From Haloarcula halophila (GTDB taxonomy: Archaea > Halobacteriota > Halobacteria > Halobacteriales > Haloarculaceae), in contig NZ_CP119560.1 in assembly GCF_029278565.1 (NCBI RefSeq), forward strand, positions 186,001 through 250,000: a DNA stretch of 64,000 bases. Direction: 5' to 3'. Of this stretch, positions 1-7,699 are shown piece by piece. The first letter of the stretch is position 1. The number at the start of each line of letters is the position of its first letter. The position numbers were made by a program, and so were the translations under genes. The notes beneath the pieces are model-generated. The model was not told the origin of the DNA. It worked only from the letters and a program-made list of their open reading frames with translations, and did no database searches.

Positions 1-1158
1 GGCGGCCTCGGCGGCATCTGGCTCGGTTCCCACGGCTACTTCGGCGACCTCTGGTGGGTGTTCGGCAACGAAGGGCTGGAGTACCTCGAAGTCGGGAAAA
101 TCTGGCAGGTCGGACTGCTCGCTGGCTTCGGGATCTGGGCAGTGCTGTCGATCCGCGGTCTCAAGCCGTTGCTCGACGAGGAGCCTGTCTTCGGTCTCGG
201 CCACATGATCCTCTATGCCGGCGGCTCCATCGCACTGCTGTTTACCGCCGGATTCCTCTTTACCCCCGACACCAACATCGCCGTCACGGAGTTCTGGCGC
301 TGGTGGGTCGTCCACATGTGGGTCGAAGGCGCCTTCGAGTTCTTCATCGTCGCCATCGTCGGACTGACGCTGGTGTCGATGAACCTCCTCTCCCGGCGTA
401 GCGCCGAGAAGGCCGTCATGCTACAGGCGCTGCTCGTGATGGGGACCGGCGTCATCGGCGTCTCGCACCACTACTGGTGGGTCGGGATGCCCGACATGTG
501 GATTCCCATCGGGAGCGCCTTCTCTACCCTGGAGTTGATCCCGCTCGTGTTCATCCTCTACGAGGCGCTAGGTCAGTACCAGGCGATGTCCGAGAGCGGC
601 GGCTTCCCCTACAAACTCCCGTTCATGTTCATCATCGCCAGCGGCGTCTGGAACTTCGTGGGCGCCGGCGTGCTCGGGTTCTTCATCAACCTCCCGCTGA
701 TCAACTACTACGAGCACGGGACCTACCTCACCGTCGGCCACGCCCACGCCGCGATGTTCGGGGCTTTCGGTTTCCTCGCGCTGGGGATGGTCAGCTACAT
801 GCTCCAGCTGTCGATCCAGCCCAGTCGGTGGGACGGTTCCTGGCTCCGGGCCGCCTTCTGGTGTTGGAACGTCGGCCTGGCGTTGATGGTGTTCGTCTCC
901 GTCCTGCCGGTCGGGTTCCTGCAACTGGAGACGGTGTTCACCCAGAGCTACGACGCCGCGCGCAGCCTGGCGTTCTACAACCTACCGATCGTCCAGACGC
1001 TGTTCTGGGCACGACTCCCTGGTGATACGCTAATCATCCTGGGGACGGTCATCTACGCTGCGGACCTGATCCGCAAGCGGTTCGTGCTCAGGCAGTCCGC
1101 GGACGACCCGAGCGTCGACGACGTCGCCGTCGCGGACGGCGTACTCAACGACGATTGA
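1..1158 (+). CDS. norB: Quinol-dependent nitric oxide reductase (qNOR), C-terminal part
   Basis: The 5' end lies outside the window and the open frame runs from base 1, giving 385 visible residues. qNOR is a membrane enzyme that reduces NO to N2O with quinol electrons, as part of denitrification or NO detoxification. The visible part is almost wholly hydrophobic helices. It has a His-His pair (SHHYWW, visible residues 156-157) expected to bind the non-haem FeB. It also has the HAHAAMFG motif (His247 and His249) expected to bind haems b3 and b. The spacing between the two motifs, about 90 residues, fits NorB. The haem-copper family assignment is firm. The qNOR subtype rests on overall resemblance, because the N-terminal quinol-oxidase extension is not visible. 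No other denitrification gene is seen downstream. Confidence 0.9.
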   Translation, partial: GGLGGIWLGSHGYFGDLWWVFGNEGLEYLEVGKIWQVGLLAGFGIWAVLSIRGLKPLLDEEPVFGLGHMILYAGGSIALLFTAGFLFTPDTNIAVTEFWRWWVVHMWVEGAFEFFIVAIVGLTLVSMNLLSRRSAEKAVMLQALLVMGTGVIGVSHHYWWVGMPDMWIPIGSAFSTLELIPLVFILYEALGQYQAMSESGGFPYKLPFMFIIASGVWNFVGAGVLGFFINLPLINYYEHGTYLTVGHAHAAMFGAFGFLALGMVSYMLQLSIQPSRWDGSWLRAAFWCWNVGLALMVFVSVLPVGFLQLETVFTQSYDAARSLAFYNLPIVQTLFWARLPGDTLIILGTVIYAADLIRKRFVLRQSADDPSVDDVAVADGVLNDD

Positions 1159-1860
1159 ACTCGTCGGTCGGACATTCGACCGATATCGTTCGTCTCGCGG
1201 TCCGAGACACTGCTACTGGCGGTTTCAAACGAACCGTATCAAAAAGCGGGCTAGCCGCTCTCCCCCATAGTTTCTCGAAAAATCTATCGAAATAAGCTCT
1301 TCGGACGGCGTGGCTCTCGCTGAACTCGGCGTTCGATTCCGTGGGTTCCCACGCGTCAGGAGAAGTCGGTCGGAGTGAACTCGGGGAAGACGCCGATCCG
1401 TTATTCGGTCGGTTCTTCGTCGTTCCCGCCACGGCGGCGGAGACCGATGACGACGATAGCGACGATAGCGACGATCGCGATGAGTTTTGTTCGATTCATC
1501 GTGGATTGGCGTTCCCCCGTCTCGGATATAAAGATTTGCGTGGGAGGAGAGTCGAACAGCGACGACTCGTCTCACGATCGGGACGCGTCTGTCCGGTCTA
1601 TCGTGGTGTGTTCACACACCGCTATCGATGTGTATTGTTGCTCGGTATCGCCGGGTAGGCCGACTGAGACGGGACAACTACCGATCCGTCCTCTCTCGAC
1701 ACGGCAGCTCGTTTCCATCCCTATCCCCTGGAACGCCAGCGACGAGTGTGCGCCGCAGAAAGCGAACCACAAGCTCGATCTGCCGTCGTCGAACTACGAC
1801 AGCAGGCCCGATCCGAACGGCATTCCCCCTACGATCGTCGGTCGAGGCTCGGACTGCCCA
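1159..1860. other. 700-bp gene-poor stretch
   Basis: Apart from the 32-residue gene at 1401-1499, no reading frame here has haloarchaeal codon character. A 6-bp hairpin (GGTGTG, loop TTCA, CACACC) lies at 1605-1620, upstream of the small gene's TATA box. No RNA gene was recognised. Confidence 0.5.
1401..1499 (-). CDS. Very small single-span membrane protein (32 aa)
   Basis: This gene is below the usual gene-calling cutoff. The ATG at 1499 opens a 32-codon frame ending in TAA at 1401. The product has a short basic start (MNRTK), a run of about 15 Ile/Val/Ala residues long enough for most of a membrane span, three arginines, and an acidic tail. The charge pattern suggests the N-terminus is outside or the protein is a small tail-anchored type. 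A good TATA box on the minus strand (TTTATATCC, 1524-1532) lies about 27 bases upstream of the ATG, as in leaderless haloarchaeal transcripts; this is the main support. Three tandem 9-bp units (1452-1478) encode the IVA repeats. No family is recognised. Confidence 0.5.
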   Translation of the reverse strand: MNRTKLIAIVAIVAIVVIGLRRRGGNDEEPTE

Positions 1861-2406
1861 TTAGTCCGTGAACTCCCCGTCGATCGCTGCTTCTGGCGAA
1901 TTCGCCATCACACTCCGGAGCCCTTTCAAGGCGTTGTGTTTACGCGTGTAGCCTTGCCCGCCGGTCGCGATGATGTTCCCGTTGTGGTGGCGGAGTCGCC
2001 AGCGCCACGTGTCGTCACGACCCCGGTAGACCTCGAACCGGGCCAGTGACTGGGAGCCATCGGCCGCTCCCACGACTGTTGGTTCCTCGGCCGTTTCCTC
2101 GGAAGCGGGCTCGGCGGACGATACAGGCGACTCACCGCTCGATACGGACCATTCTAGCTCCAGTTCCAGACTCGCCCCGTCGTCCTCGGTCTCGAATTCG
2201 ATCTCCAGGGTGAGTTCTTCGGGCGTTTCGACGGTCACAGCGTCCGTCTCGTCACCTAACCGAACGGCACCCGTCCGGAGCCCGTCAGCCACACCGTCCA
2301 ATACCGAGGCGATCTCCGCACGACTGCCGGTCAGCTCAGTTTCGTATTCGTCTCGTCGTGACACGGTTCCATTCGTGTCGGTGAGCCGATAAGGCTTCGC
2401 TTGCAT
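1861..2406 (-). CDS. Amphi-Trp domain plus YegP/DUF1508 (HVO_2922-type) protein
   Basis: The protein has 181 aa from the ATG at 2406; a GTG at 2442 is a possible longer start. The first ~95 residues match the small haloarchaeal amphi-Trp domain: a helix with ADGLRTGAVRL, then alternating acidic and hydrophobic strands ending LELELEW. A low-complexity Ser/Glu linker follows. The last ~55 residues are a YegP/DUF1508 unit, with RFEVYRGRDDTWRWRLRH and NGNIIATGGQGYTRKHNA. DUF1508 proteins form small beta-alpha dimers of unknown function and are often stress-linked. The two domains occur separately or fused in haloarchaea. The gene is divergent from the bat-type regulator; the region between them holds a TATA-like element (about 2511-2518) that is readable on both strands. 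Confidence 0.75.
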   Translation of the reverse strand: MQAKPYRLTDTNGTVSRRDEYETELTGSRAEIASVLDGVADGLRTGAVRLGDETDAVTVETPEELTLEIEFETEDDGASLELELEWSVSSGESPVSSAEPASEETAEEPTVVGAADGSQSLARFEVYRGRDDTWRWRLRHHNGNIIATGGQGYTRKHNALKGLRSVMANSPEAAIDGEFTD

Positions 2407-2539
2407 CCGGTGTCCCGCCGCCGACGGTGGCAGTGGCTCCACCGACTCCGCCAGTTGTGTCCGTTTCCACGCCGACGGTGACGATGCAACCGGTTTCGGC
2501 GAGCCGGTGGCTTATATCTCGCCGGCACCAAGCCGGTCT

Positions 2540-3289
2540 ATGCGTGAGCTCGTCTTCGCTCTCGAATACAAACCCGGCTGTAACCGGGTCGCTGACGCTC
2601 TCGCTGACCACCCCGACGCCCGCGTCCGCTCGCTCTCGCTGCACGCAACCGCCGACCGTCTCTGGCGGGTCGACCACGCGACCGGACCCCCGGCCGCAGT
2701 TGCGGCCATCGAAGAGGCCTTCCTCAACAGCGACTACTACGCCGACTGTCTCACAACCGAGGACTGCGGTGCCACACAGACGACTCGCGTCCTCGACCGC
2801 ACCGAAGACACGCTCGTCCTCTACTCCGACTGGGAGCGCACCCCGTCCTGTGCGTCTGTCCCGCATATCGCCCACGATCACCTCGGCGACGGCGTGTTGT
2901 TCGAGACCCGCCACGAGGGTCGACACTACACGTGGCGACTCATCCACTCCGGTGCGGGTGACGTGGCGGCGTTTTTCGACGCTCTCCAGGCTGCCATCGG
3001 GGAGTGTGCACAGATGGAGATGCTCCGAACGGCGGAGACGGCGGCATCAGCAGGGGGTAGAGACGGGGCGTCGACTGATCTGACTCCGGAGCAGGAAGCC
3101 GCACTCCGGGGCGCCGTCGAACACGGGTACTACGAGTCCCCGCGTGAGGTCGATGTCGGTGAACTGGCCGAACACCTCGACGTCCCACGGTCGACGCTCA
3201 CGTATCGACTCCGACGGGCCGAAGAACACCTCGCGAAACAGCACGTCACCGGCGAGGGAGTGACTGACGGGCCGTCACCACCGATCTGA
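2540..3289 (+). CDS. Bat-type HTH_10 transcription regulator beside the metal ATPase
   Basis: The ATG at 2540 is chosen because a TATA box (CTTATATC, 2511-2518) sits 27 bases upstream, giving a leaderless 249-aa protein starting MRELVFALEY. The N-terminal ~150 residues are a sensory domain with several cysteines (CNR, CLTTEDCG, CASVPH) that could bind metal. The last ~55 residues are the HTH_10 domain: LTPEQEAALRGAVEHGYYESPREV, then the recognition helix LAEHLDVPRSTLTYRLRRAEEHL. HTH_10 proteins of haloarchaea usually act as activators or dual regulators. The gene stops 60 bases before the ATPase start, with a perfect palindrome between them, so it is probably the metal-responsive regulator of that pump. 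Metal sensing is inferred. Confidence 0.8.
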   Translation: MRELVFALEYKPGCNRVADALADHPDARVRSLSLHATADRLWRVDHATGPPAAVAAIEEAFLNSDYYADCLTTEDCGATQTTRVLDRTEDTLVLYSDWERTPSCASVPHIAHDHLGDGVLFETRHEGRHYTWRLIHSGAGDVAAFFDALQAAIGECAQMEMLRTAETAASAGGRDGASTDLTPEQEAALRGAVEHGYYESPREVDVGELAEHLDVPRSTLTYRLRRAEEHLAKQHVTGEGVTDGPSPPI

Positions 3290-3297
3290 CGGCAGGA

Positions 3298-3313
3298 GTT
3301 GGAATATTCCAAC
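3298..3313. promoter_or_regulatory. Perfect 16-bp palindrome upstream of the P1B ATPase
   Basis: GTTGGAATATTCCAAC is a perfect palindrome. It lies directly upstream of the TATA box CTTATCG (3319-3325), which is about 28 bases before the ATPase ATG at 3350. The position upstream of TATA/BRE suits an activator site. The obvious candidate protein is the adjacent HTH_10 regulator. Confidence 0.65.
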
Positions 3314-3349
3314 AAAGGCTTATCGAACTAACACCCCTACCTCAGGGTA

Positions 3350-5716
3350 ATGACCGACGGATCACACGAAGACGAGGGGGCGGGCGGTGACGGTCGACGC
3401 CGGGAGTTGACTGCCCGTCTCGTCGTCCCCGAGATGGATTGCCCCTCCTGTGCGCAGAAGGTCGACAAGAGCCTCCGGCGCGTCGACGGTGTCGTCGACA
3501 CGACGCTCCAGCCGACTACCGGCACGGCCACCGTCACCTACGATTCCGACCGGATCAGCGAGGCCGATGTCATCGAGGCGATCGAGGCCGCCGGCTACGA
3601 GGTCGCAGGTGGTTCGAGCACCGACGACGACGGCCGAGGGGAGACGGGCGATGGCGTCGACATCGCGCCGCCGTCGGAGGTCTGGACGACGCCCCGCGCG
3701 AAGAAGACCTGGATCGGCGCGGTGTTTGTCGTCGCCGGGCTCCTCTTCGAGTTCCTCCTCACGACACAGAACGTCGCGGTGGCGAGTGTCCTCGACTATC
3801 CGCTTTCCATCGCGGACGTGCTGTTCCTGGCTGCCGTCGCCGCCAGCGGCATCCCTGTCGTCCGGAGCGGCTACTACTCGGCGAGAAACAGGAGTCTCGA
3901 CATCGACCTGCTCATGGGGACGGCGATCATCGCCGCGACCGGCATCGGCTACTTCGTCGAGGCTGCGACGCTTGCCGTCCTGTTCAGTATCGCCGAACTG
4001 CTCGAAGAATACGCGATGGATCGGGCGCGGGACTCCCTGCGTGAACTGATGGAACTGTCGCCCGACGAGGCCACAGTCCTCCGCGCGGGCGAGGAACTGA
4101 CGGTGCCGGCCGGCGAGGTCGAAGTCGGCGAGACAGCCGTCGTCCGGCCCGGCGAGAAGATCCCGCTCGACGGGACGGTTCGGGAGGGCGAGAGCGCGGT
4201 CGACCAGTCGCCGATCACGGGCGAGAGCGTCCCCGTGGACAAGGCAGCGGGCGACGAGGTGTACGCCGGGGCGATCAACGAGGAGGGCTATCTCGAAATC
4301 GAGGTCACGTCGACGGCAGGTGATTCGACGCTCTCGCGGGTCATCGAGATGGTACAGGGCGCACAGGCAAAGCGGACCGAGACCGAGCAGTTCGTCGACC
4401 GCTTTTCCGGGTACTACACACCGGTCGTGGTCGTGCTGGCGATCCTGACTGCTGCTATCCCGCCGCTGGTCATCGCCGATCCCGTGTCGGTCGAGGTTGC
4501 GGGATACGGGTTCGTCTTCGCCGGCGACTGGCAGACGTGGTTCGTCCACGGACTCACCCTGCTCGTGATCGCCTGTCCCTGTGCGTTCGTCATCTCGACG
4601 CCGGTCTCCGTCGTCTCGGGTATCACTAGCGCTGCCAAGAACGGCGTCCTGATCAAGGGCGGCAACTACCTCGAAGCGATGGGGGGAGTCGACGCCGTCG
4701 CCGTCGACAAGACGGGGACGCTCACGAAAGGGGAACTCGCCGTCACGGATGTCCTCTCACTCGACACGACCGACGACGAGCTGCTCCGCTACGCTGCCGG
4801 ACTGGAGCGTCGCAGCGAACACCCTATCGCCGCGGCCATCCTCGCCCGGGCCGACGAGGCGGGTTTGGGTGACCTGCCCGAGCCGACGAGCTTCGAGAGC
4901 CTGACGGGCAAAGGCATCCGTGGAGAAATCGACGGTGAGACGTACTACGCGGGGAAGCCCGCGCTCTTCGAGGAGTTAGGGTTCGACCTCTCGCGCGCCC
5001 GCCGTGAGACCGACGGTGGCGTCGTTGCAGAAGAGACGAGCCAGTCCGACAGCGGTGCGTTCGCCGAGGATACCCTCGCCGCGCTGGAACGGGAGGGAAA
5101 GACGGTCGTCGTCGTCGGCACGGGATCGAAGGTACTGGGCGCCATCGCCATCGCCGACGAGGTGCGTCCCGCCTCGAAGCGGGCCGTCGAACGGCTCCAC
5201 GAACTCGGCGTCGAACGGGTCGTGATGCTGACCGGCGACAACGAGGGGACCGCCCGTGCGATCGCCGAGGCGGTCGGCGTCGACGAGTACCGCGCCGAAC
5301 TCCTGCCGGACGAGAAGGTCGACGCGGTCGAGGCACTGCAATCCGAGTACGGTGCGGTGGCCATGGTCGGTGACGGAATCAACGACGCGCCGGCGCTGGC
5401 CACCGCGGAGGTCGGCATCGCGATGGGCGCGGCCGGCACCGACACCGCACTGGAGACCGCCGACATCGCGCTGATGGGCGACGACATCGGGAAGCTGCCG
5501 TACCTGTACGACCTGTCACACACCGCCAACGGCGTGATCAGACAGAGCATCTGGGTGAGCCTCGGCGTGAAGTTCCTGCTCGCACTGGGTGTGCCCCTGG
5601 GATTAGTGAGTGTCGCGCTGGCCGTCGTCGTCGGCGACATGGGAATGAGCCTCGGTGTGACTGGCAACGCGATGCGACTCTCCAGAATTACGCCCGAGGA
5701 ACTAAATTCACAGTAA
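3350..5716 (+). CDS. zntA: Heavy-metal P1B-type ATPase, Zn/Cd/Pb class
   Basis: This 788-aa membrane pump exports soft or divalent metal ions with ATP. In order it has: an N-terminal HMA domain with MDCPSCAQKVD (about residues 28-38); a linker; paired membrane helices; the actuator TGES motif (ITGESVPVDK); the CPC metal site in VIACPCAFVISTP; the phosphorylated Asp in DKTGTLTKG; and the hinge GDGINDAPALA. The last helices carry a lysine (GVKFLLALG) and GDMGMSLGVTGNAMRL. This Lys/Asp-Gly pattern is typical of the P1B-2 (Zn, Cd, Pb) subgroup rather than copper pumps. The transcript is leaderless, with a TATA box at 3319-3325. Substrate is inferred from motifs; the symbol reflects the closest class. 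Confidence 0.9.
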   Translation: MTDGSHEDEGAGGDGRRRELTARLVVPEMDCPSCAQKVDKSLRRVDGVVDTTLQPTTGTATVTYDSDRISEADVIEAIEAAGYEVAGGSSTDDDGRGETGDGVDIAPPSEVWTTPRAKKTWIGAVFVVAGLLFEFLLTTQNVAVASVLDYPLSIADVLFLAAVAASGIPVVRSGYYSARNRSLDIDLLMGTAIIAATGIGYFVEAATLAVLFSIAELLEEYAMDRARDSLRELMELSPDEATVLRAGEELTVPAGEVEVGETAVVRPGEKIPLDGTVREGESAVDQSPITGESVPVDKAAGDEVYAGAINEEGYLEIEVTSTAGDSTLSRVIEMVQGAQAKRTETEQFVDRFSGYYTPVVVVLAILTAAIPPLVIADPVSVEVAGYGFVFAGDWQTWFVHGLTLLVIACPCAFVISTPVSVVSGITSAAKNGVLIKGGNYLEAMGGVDAVAVDKTGTLTKGELAVTDVLSLDTTDDELLRYAAGLERRSEHPIAAAILARADEAGLGDLPEPTSFESLTGKGIRGEIDGETYYAGKPALFEELGFDLSRARRETDGGVVAEETSQSDSGAFAEDTLAALEREGKTVVVVGTGSKVLGAIAIADEVRPASKRAVERLHELGVERVVMLTGDNEGTARAIAEAVGVDEYRAELLPDEKVDAVEALQSEYGAVAMVGDGINDAPALATAEVGIAMGAAGTDTALETADIALMGDDIGKLPYLYDLSHTANGVIRQSIWVSLGVKFLLALGVPLGLVSVALAVVVGDMGMSLGVTGNAMRLSRITPEELNSQ

Positions 5717-5958
5717 ACGGTTCTACTTCGAACCCCTCTACAGTTAGAACACCCCTCGAAAACCCCTATTTCTCGAATCGACTACGATAGTGGTGAATTA
5801 TGGAATTAAATACGGCTAACATTCATTTTTAGAACCGACTAAGACACTTTGCCGGCAAAAAGTAACGACAAAAAGACAGTTCCATCTCCACAACTCCAGA
5901 AAACGATGAGAAACGCGAGAACGGCGCGGAGACGCTATCGGCGTCTTCCTCCCTGCGC

Positions 5959-7194
5959 TCAGTAGTTGCCGGTCGAGACGATCGGCGGCGCATCGTGTGG
6001 GCCGTAGGGGGCGTCGTCGAGGTACTCGCCGGCCGGTTCGAAGTAGTCGGCCAGCGAGGCGGCGGCCTCCTTCCGGAGGACGGTCGCGGGATTGTCCCCC
6101 TGGAGGTACTCCAGGGCCTGCCCGGCCGCGTTCAGGTTGTATTCGGAGGCTTTCTCCCGCCGGGCCGCGTACAGTTCGACCTCGTCACGGGCCACGGCCG
6201 AACTCTGGGCGCGATAGGCGACAGCGATCGCCGAGGCCGCCTCGTCGGCGTCGGCGATCCCGGAGTTCATCCCGCGTGCGCCGAACGGCGCGAGGAGGTG
6301 GGCCGCTTCGCCGGCCAGCAGGACACGTCGGTGATCGTCGACGAACGTATCCGCCATCACCTGGAGGAACTTGTAGCTGGACACCCACGTCAGGTTGTCG
6401 GCGTAGGCGTCGCCCATCACCGCGGTGACGAACTCCCGCATCTTCTCGTCGGTGACCAACTCGTCCGGGTCGTCGCCCTCGATACACTGGATGTCGAGGC
6501 GCCATCCGCCCGTGAACGGAACCAGCATGACGTTGCGGCCGCCGACGCTCGGGTCGTCGTAGTGGAAGAGACGCTCCAGTGGCCACTGTTCGTCCTCGTC
6601 GTCGAGTTCGTCCACGTCGGCGATGATGAAGGAGTTCTTCGACTGGTCGCCCTCGAACTGTGCGCCGATCTCGTCACGGACCGTCGAACCGCCGCCGTCC
6701 GCGCCGACGAGGTACGGTGTCTCCCACTCACGGCCGTCGGCCGTCTCGACGTGGACGCCGTCGGCGCTGCTCTCGACGGTTTCGACGGCTGCGTCCCAGT
6801 GGATGTCGATCCCGGCCTCGTCCAGCGCCTCGTGCATGAACTCCTCGGTGCGGACCTGCGGGACGCTGGTGAAGTGTGGGAACTTCCCGTCGCCGCCGGG
6901 GTTGTCGTAGGTCCGCTTGAACACTTCCTTCCCTCGCCAGCAGGTCCGTCGGGTGGGCCAGACCAGCCCCTCCTCGACGAGGTTCTCGCCCAGGCCCGGG
7001 TGGACCCGTTCGAGGGTGTGGAGCGTTGTCCCGTGGACGTAGATGGCGCGACTCCCCGACCGGTCGCGGTCCGCGGACTCCGCTTCGAGAATCGTCGCGG
7101 GCACACCGCGTGCGTTCAGTGCGAGCGCCGTGGTCATCCCGACTGGCCCCGCACCTGCAATCAACACTGGGCGTTCCGCATCAGTAGTGGTCAT
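5959..7194 (-). CDS. FAD-dependent aromatic monooxygenase (PHBH/UbiH fold)
   Basis: This 411-aa soluble flavoprotein has the Rossmann GxGxxG for FAD near the start (VLIAGAGPVGMTTALAL), the central LVGADGGGSTVRD motif shared by FAD and NAD(P)H binding, and the second FAD motif VLLAGEAAHLLAPFGARGMNSG. These are the three hallmarks of class A hydroxylases. The enzyme would hydroxylate an aromatic acid or its CoA ester with O2 and NAD(P)H. CoA ligases, a 4-HBT thioesterase and gentisate dioxygenase nearby make a gentisate-forming step plausible, for example hydroxylation of salicylate, 3-hydroxybenzoate or a hydroxybenzoyl-CoA. The substrate cannot be read from the sequence. A palindrome at 7242-7260 lies upstream of its AT-rich promoter (about 7226-7238). 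Confidence 0.85.
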   Translation of the reverse strand: MTTTDAERPVLIAGAGPVGMTTALALNARGVPATILEAESADRDRSGSRAIYVHGTTLHTLERVHPGLGENLVEEGLVWPTRRTCWRGKEVFKRTYDNPGGDGKFPHFTSVPQVRTEEFMHEALDEAGIDIHWDAAVETVESSADGVHVETADGREWETPYLVGADGGGSTVRDEIGAQFEGDQSKNSFIIADVDELDDEDEQWPLERLFHYDDPSVGGRNVMLVPFTGGWRLDIQCIEGDDPDELVTDEKMREFVTAVMGDAYADNLTWVSSYKFLQVMADTFVDDHRRVLLAGEAAHLLAPFGARGMNSGIADADEAASAIAVAYRAQSSAVARDEVELYAARREKASEYNLNAAGQALEYLQGDNPATVLRKEAAASLADYFEPAGEYLDDAPYGPHDAPPIVSTGNY

Positions 7195-7241
7195 CGTGTC
7201 TACCCATTCCTTGTGACACGACCATCATAATTATTGTGGTC

Positions 7242-7260
7242 TTCCCGAGAAATTCGGGAA
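7242..7260. promoter_or_regulatory. 19-bp palindrome upstream of the flavin monooxygenase
   Basis: TTCCCGAGAAATTCGGGAA has 7-bp perfect arms around a 5-base centre. It lies just upstream, in the minus sense, of the AT-rich TATA region of the monooxygenase gene that starts at 7194. It is probably a dimeric regulator's operator. The regulator is unknown; the IclR protein encoded at 13069 is one candidate. Confidence 0.5.
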
Positions 7261-7326
7261 TAGAGACGCTATATCGGCCGAGACGCCCACGGCTATCCGG
7301 AGGAGCGGACGCCCCACGAGAGCCAC

Positions 7327-7647
7327 CTATAGGCCCAGTTGCGTCTCGACCCAGTGGTCCCGGGCCGCAAACACCATCGCCTCTTCGTCTTCGAACACCG
7401 TCGTCTCTGCGACGAACGTGTCCCAGGTCCCGTCGGGCACTAACTCCAGTTCTCCGGCGTCCTCGGCGTCCGACGGACTGGCCGCGACCATCTCGTCGAA
7501 GGTCTCGAAGTCGGTGTGTTCCTGCATGAACGTCTCGTCGAAGATCTCCTCGACGGGGATCTCCTCGTGTTCTCCGACGACGTCACGCGGGTGCGGGAGG
7601 TCCTCGGCTTCAGCAGCCACTTCTGCCAGGTCGCTTTCTCGAACCAT
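7327..7647 (-). CDS. Conserved-looking hypothetical protein
   Basis: The protein is 106 aa from the ATG at 7647, chosen because an AT-rich promoter element (GTTTAGTTGATATC on the minus strand, about 7663-7676) lies at leaderless distance. It is very acidic and soluble, has no cysteine or membrane segment, and ends with VFAARDHWVETQLGL. It sits between the orphan CoA-ligase alpha gene and the flavin monooxygenase, all on the minus strand, with about 50 and 130 bp gaps. No family is recognised. The codon usage is typical, so it is likely real. Confidence 0.65.
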   Translation of the reverse strand: MVRESDLAEVAAEAEDLPHPRDVVGEHEEIPVEEIFDETFMQEHTDFETFDEMVAASPSDAEDAGELELVPDGTWDTFVAETTVFEDEEAMVFAARDHWVETQLGL

Positions 7648-7699
7648 GTGGTAGATAATGGACGATATCAACTAAACGCTTCTGGTGATGTAGGCGTGC

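Noticed and set aside
1375-2049. Long open frame on the plus strand through the gap and the YegP gene
   Set aside because: Composition is typical of an antisense shadow, it overlaps the well-supported minus-strand gene, and no promoter or domain is seen.
5995-7230. 411-codon open frame antisense to the flavin monooxygenase
   Set aside because: It mirrors the real gene almost base for base. GC-rich haloarchaeal genes commonly leave open antisense frames, and the product has no recognisable domain.
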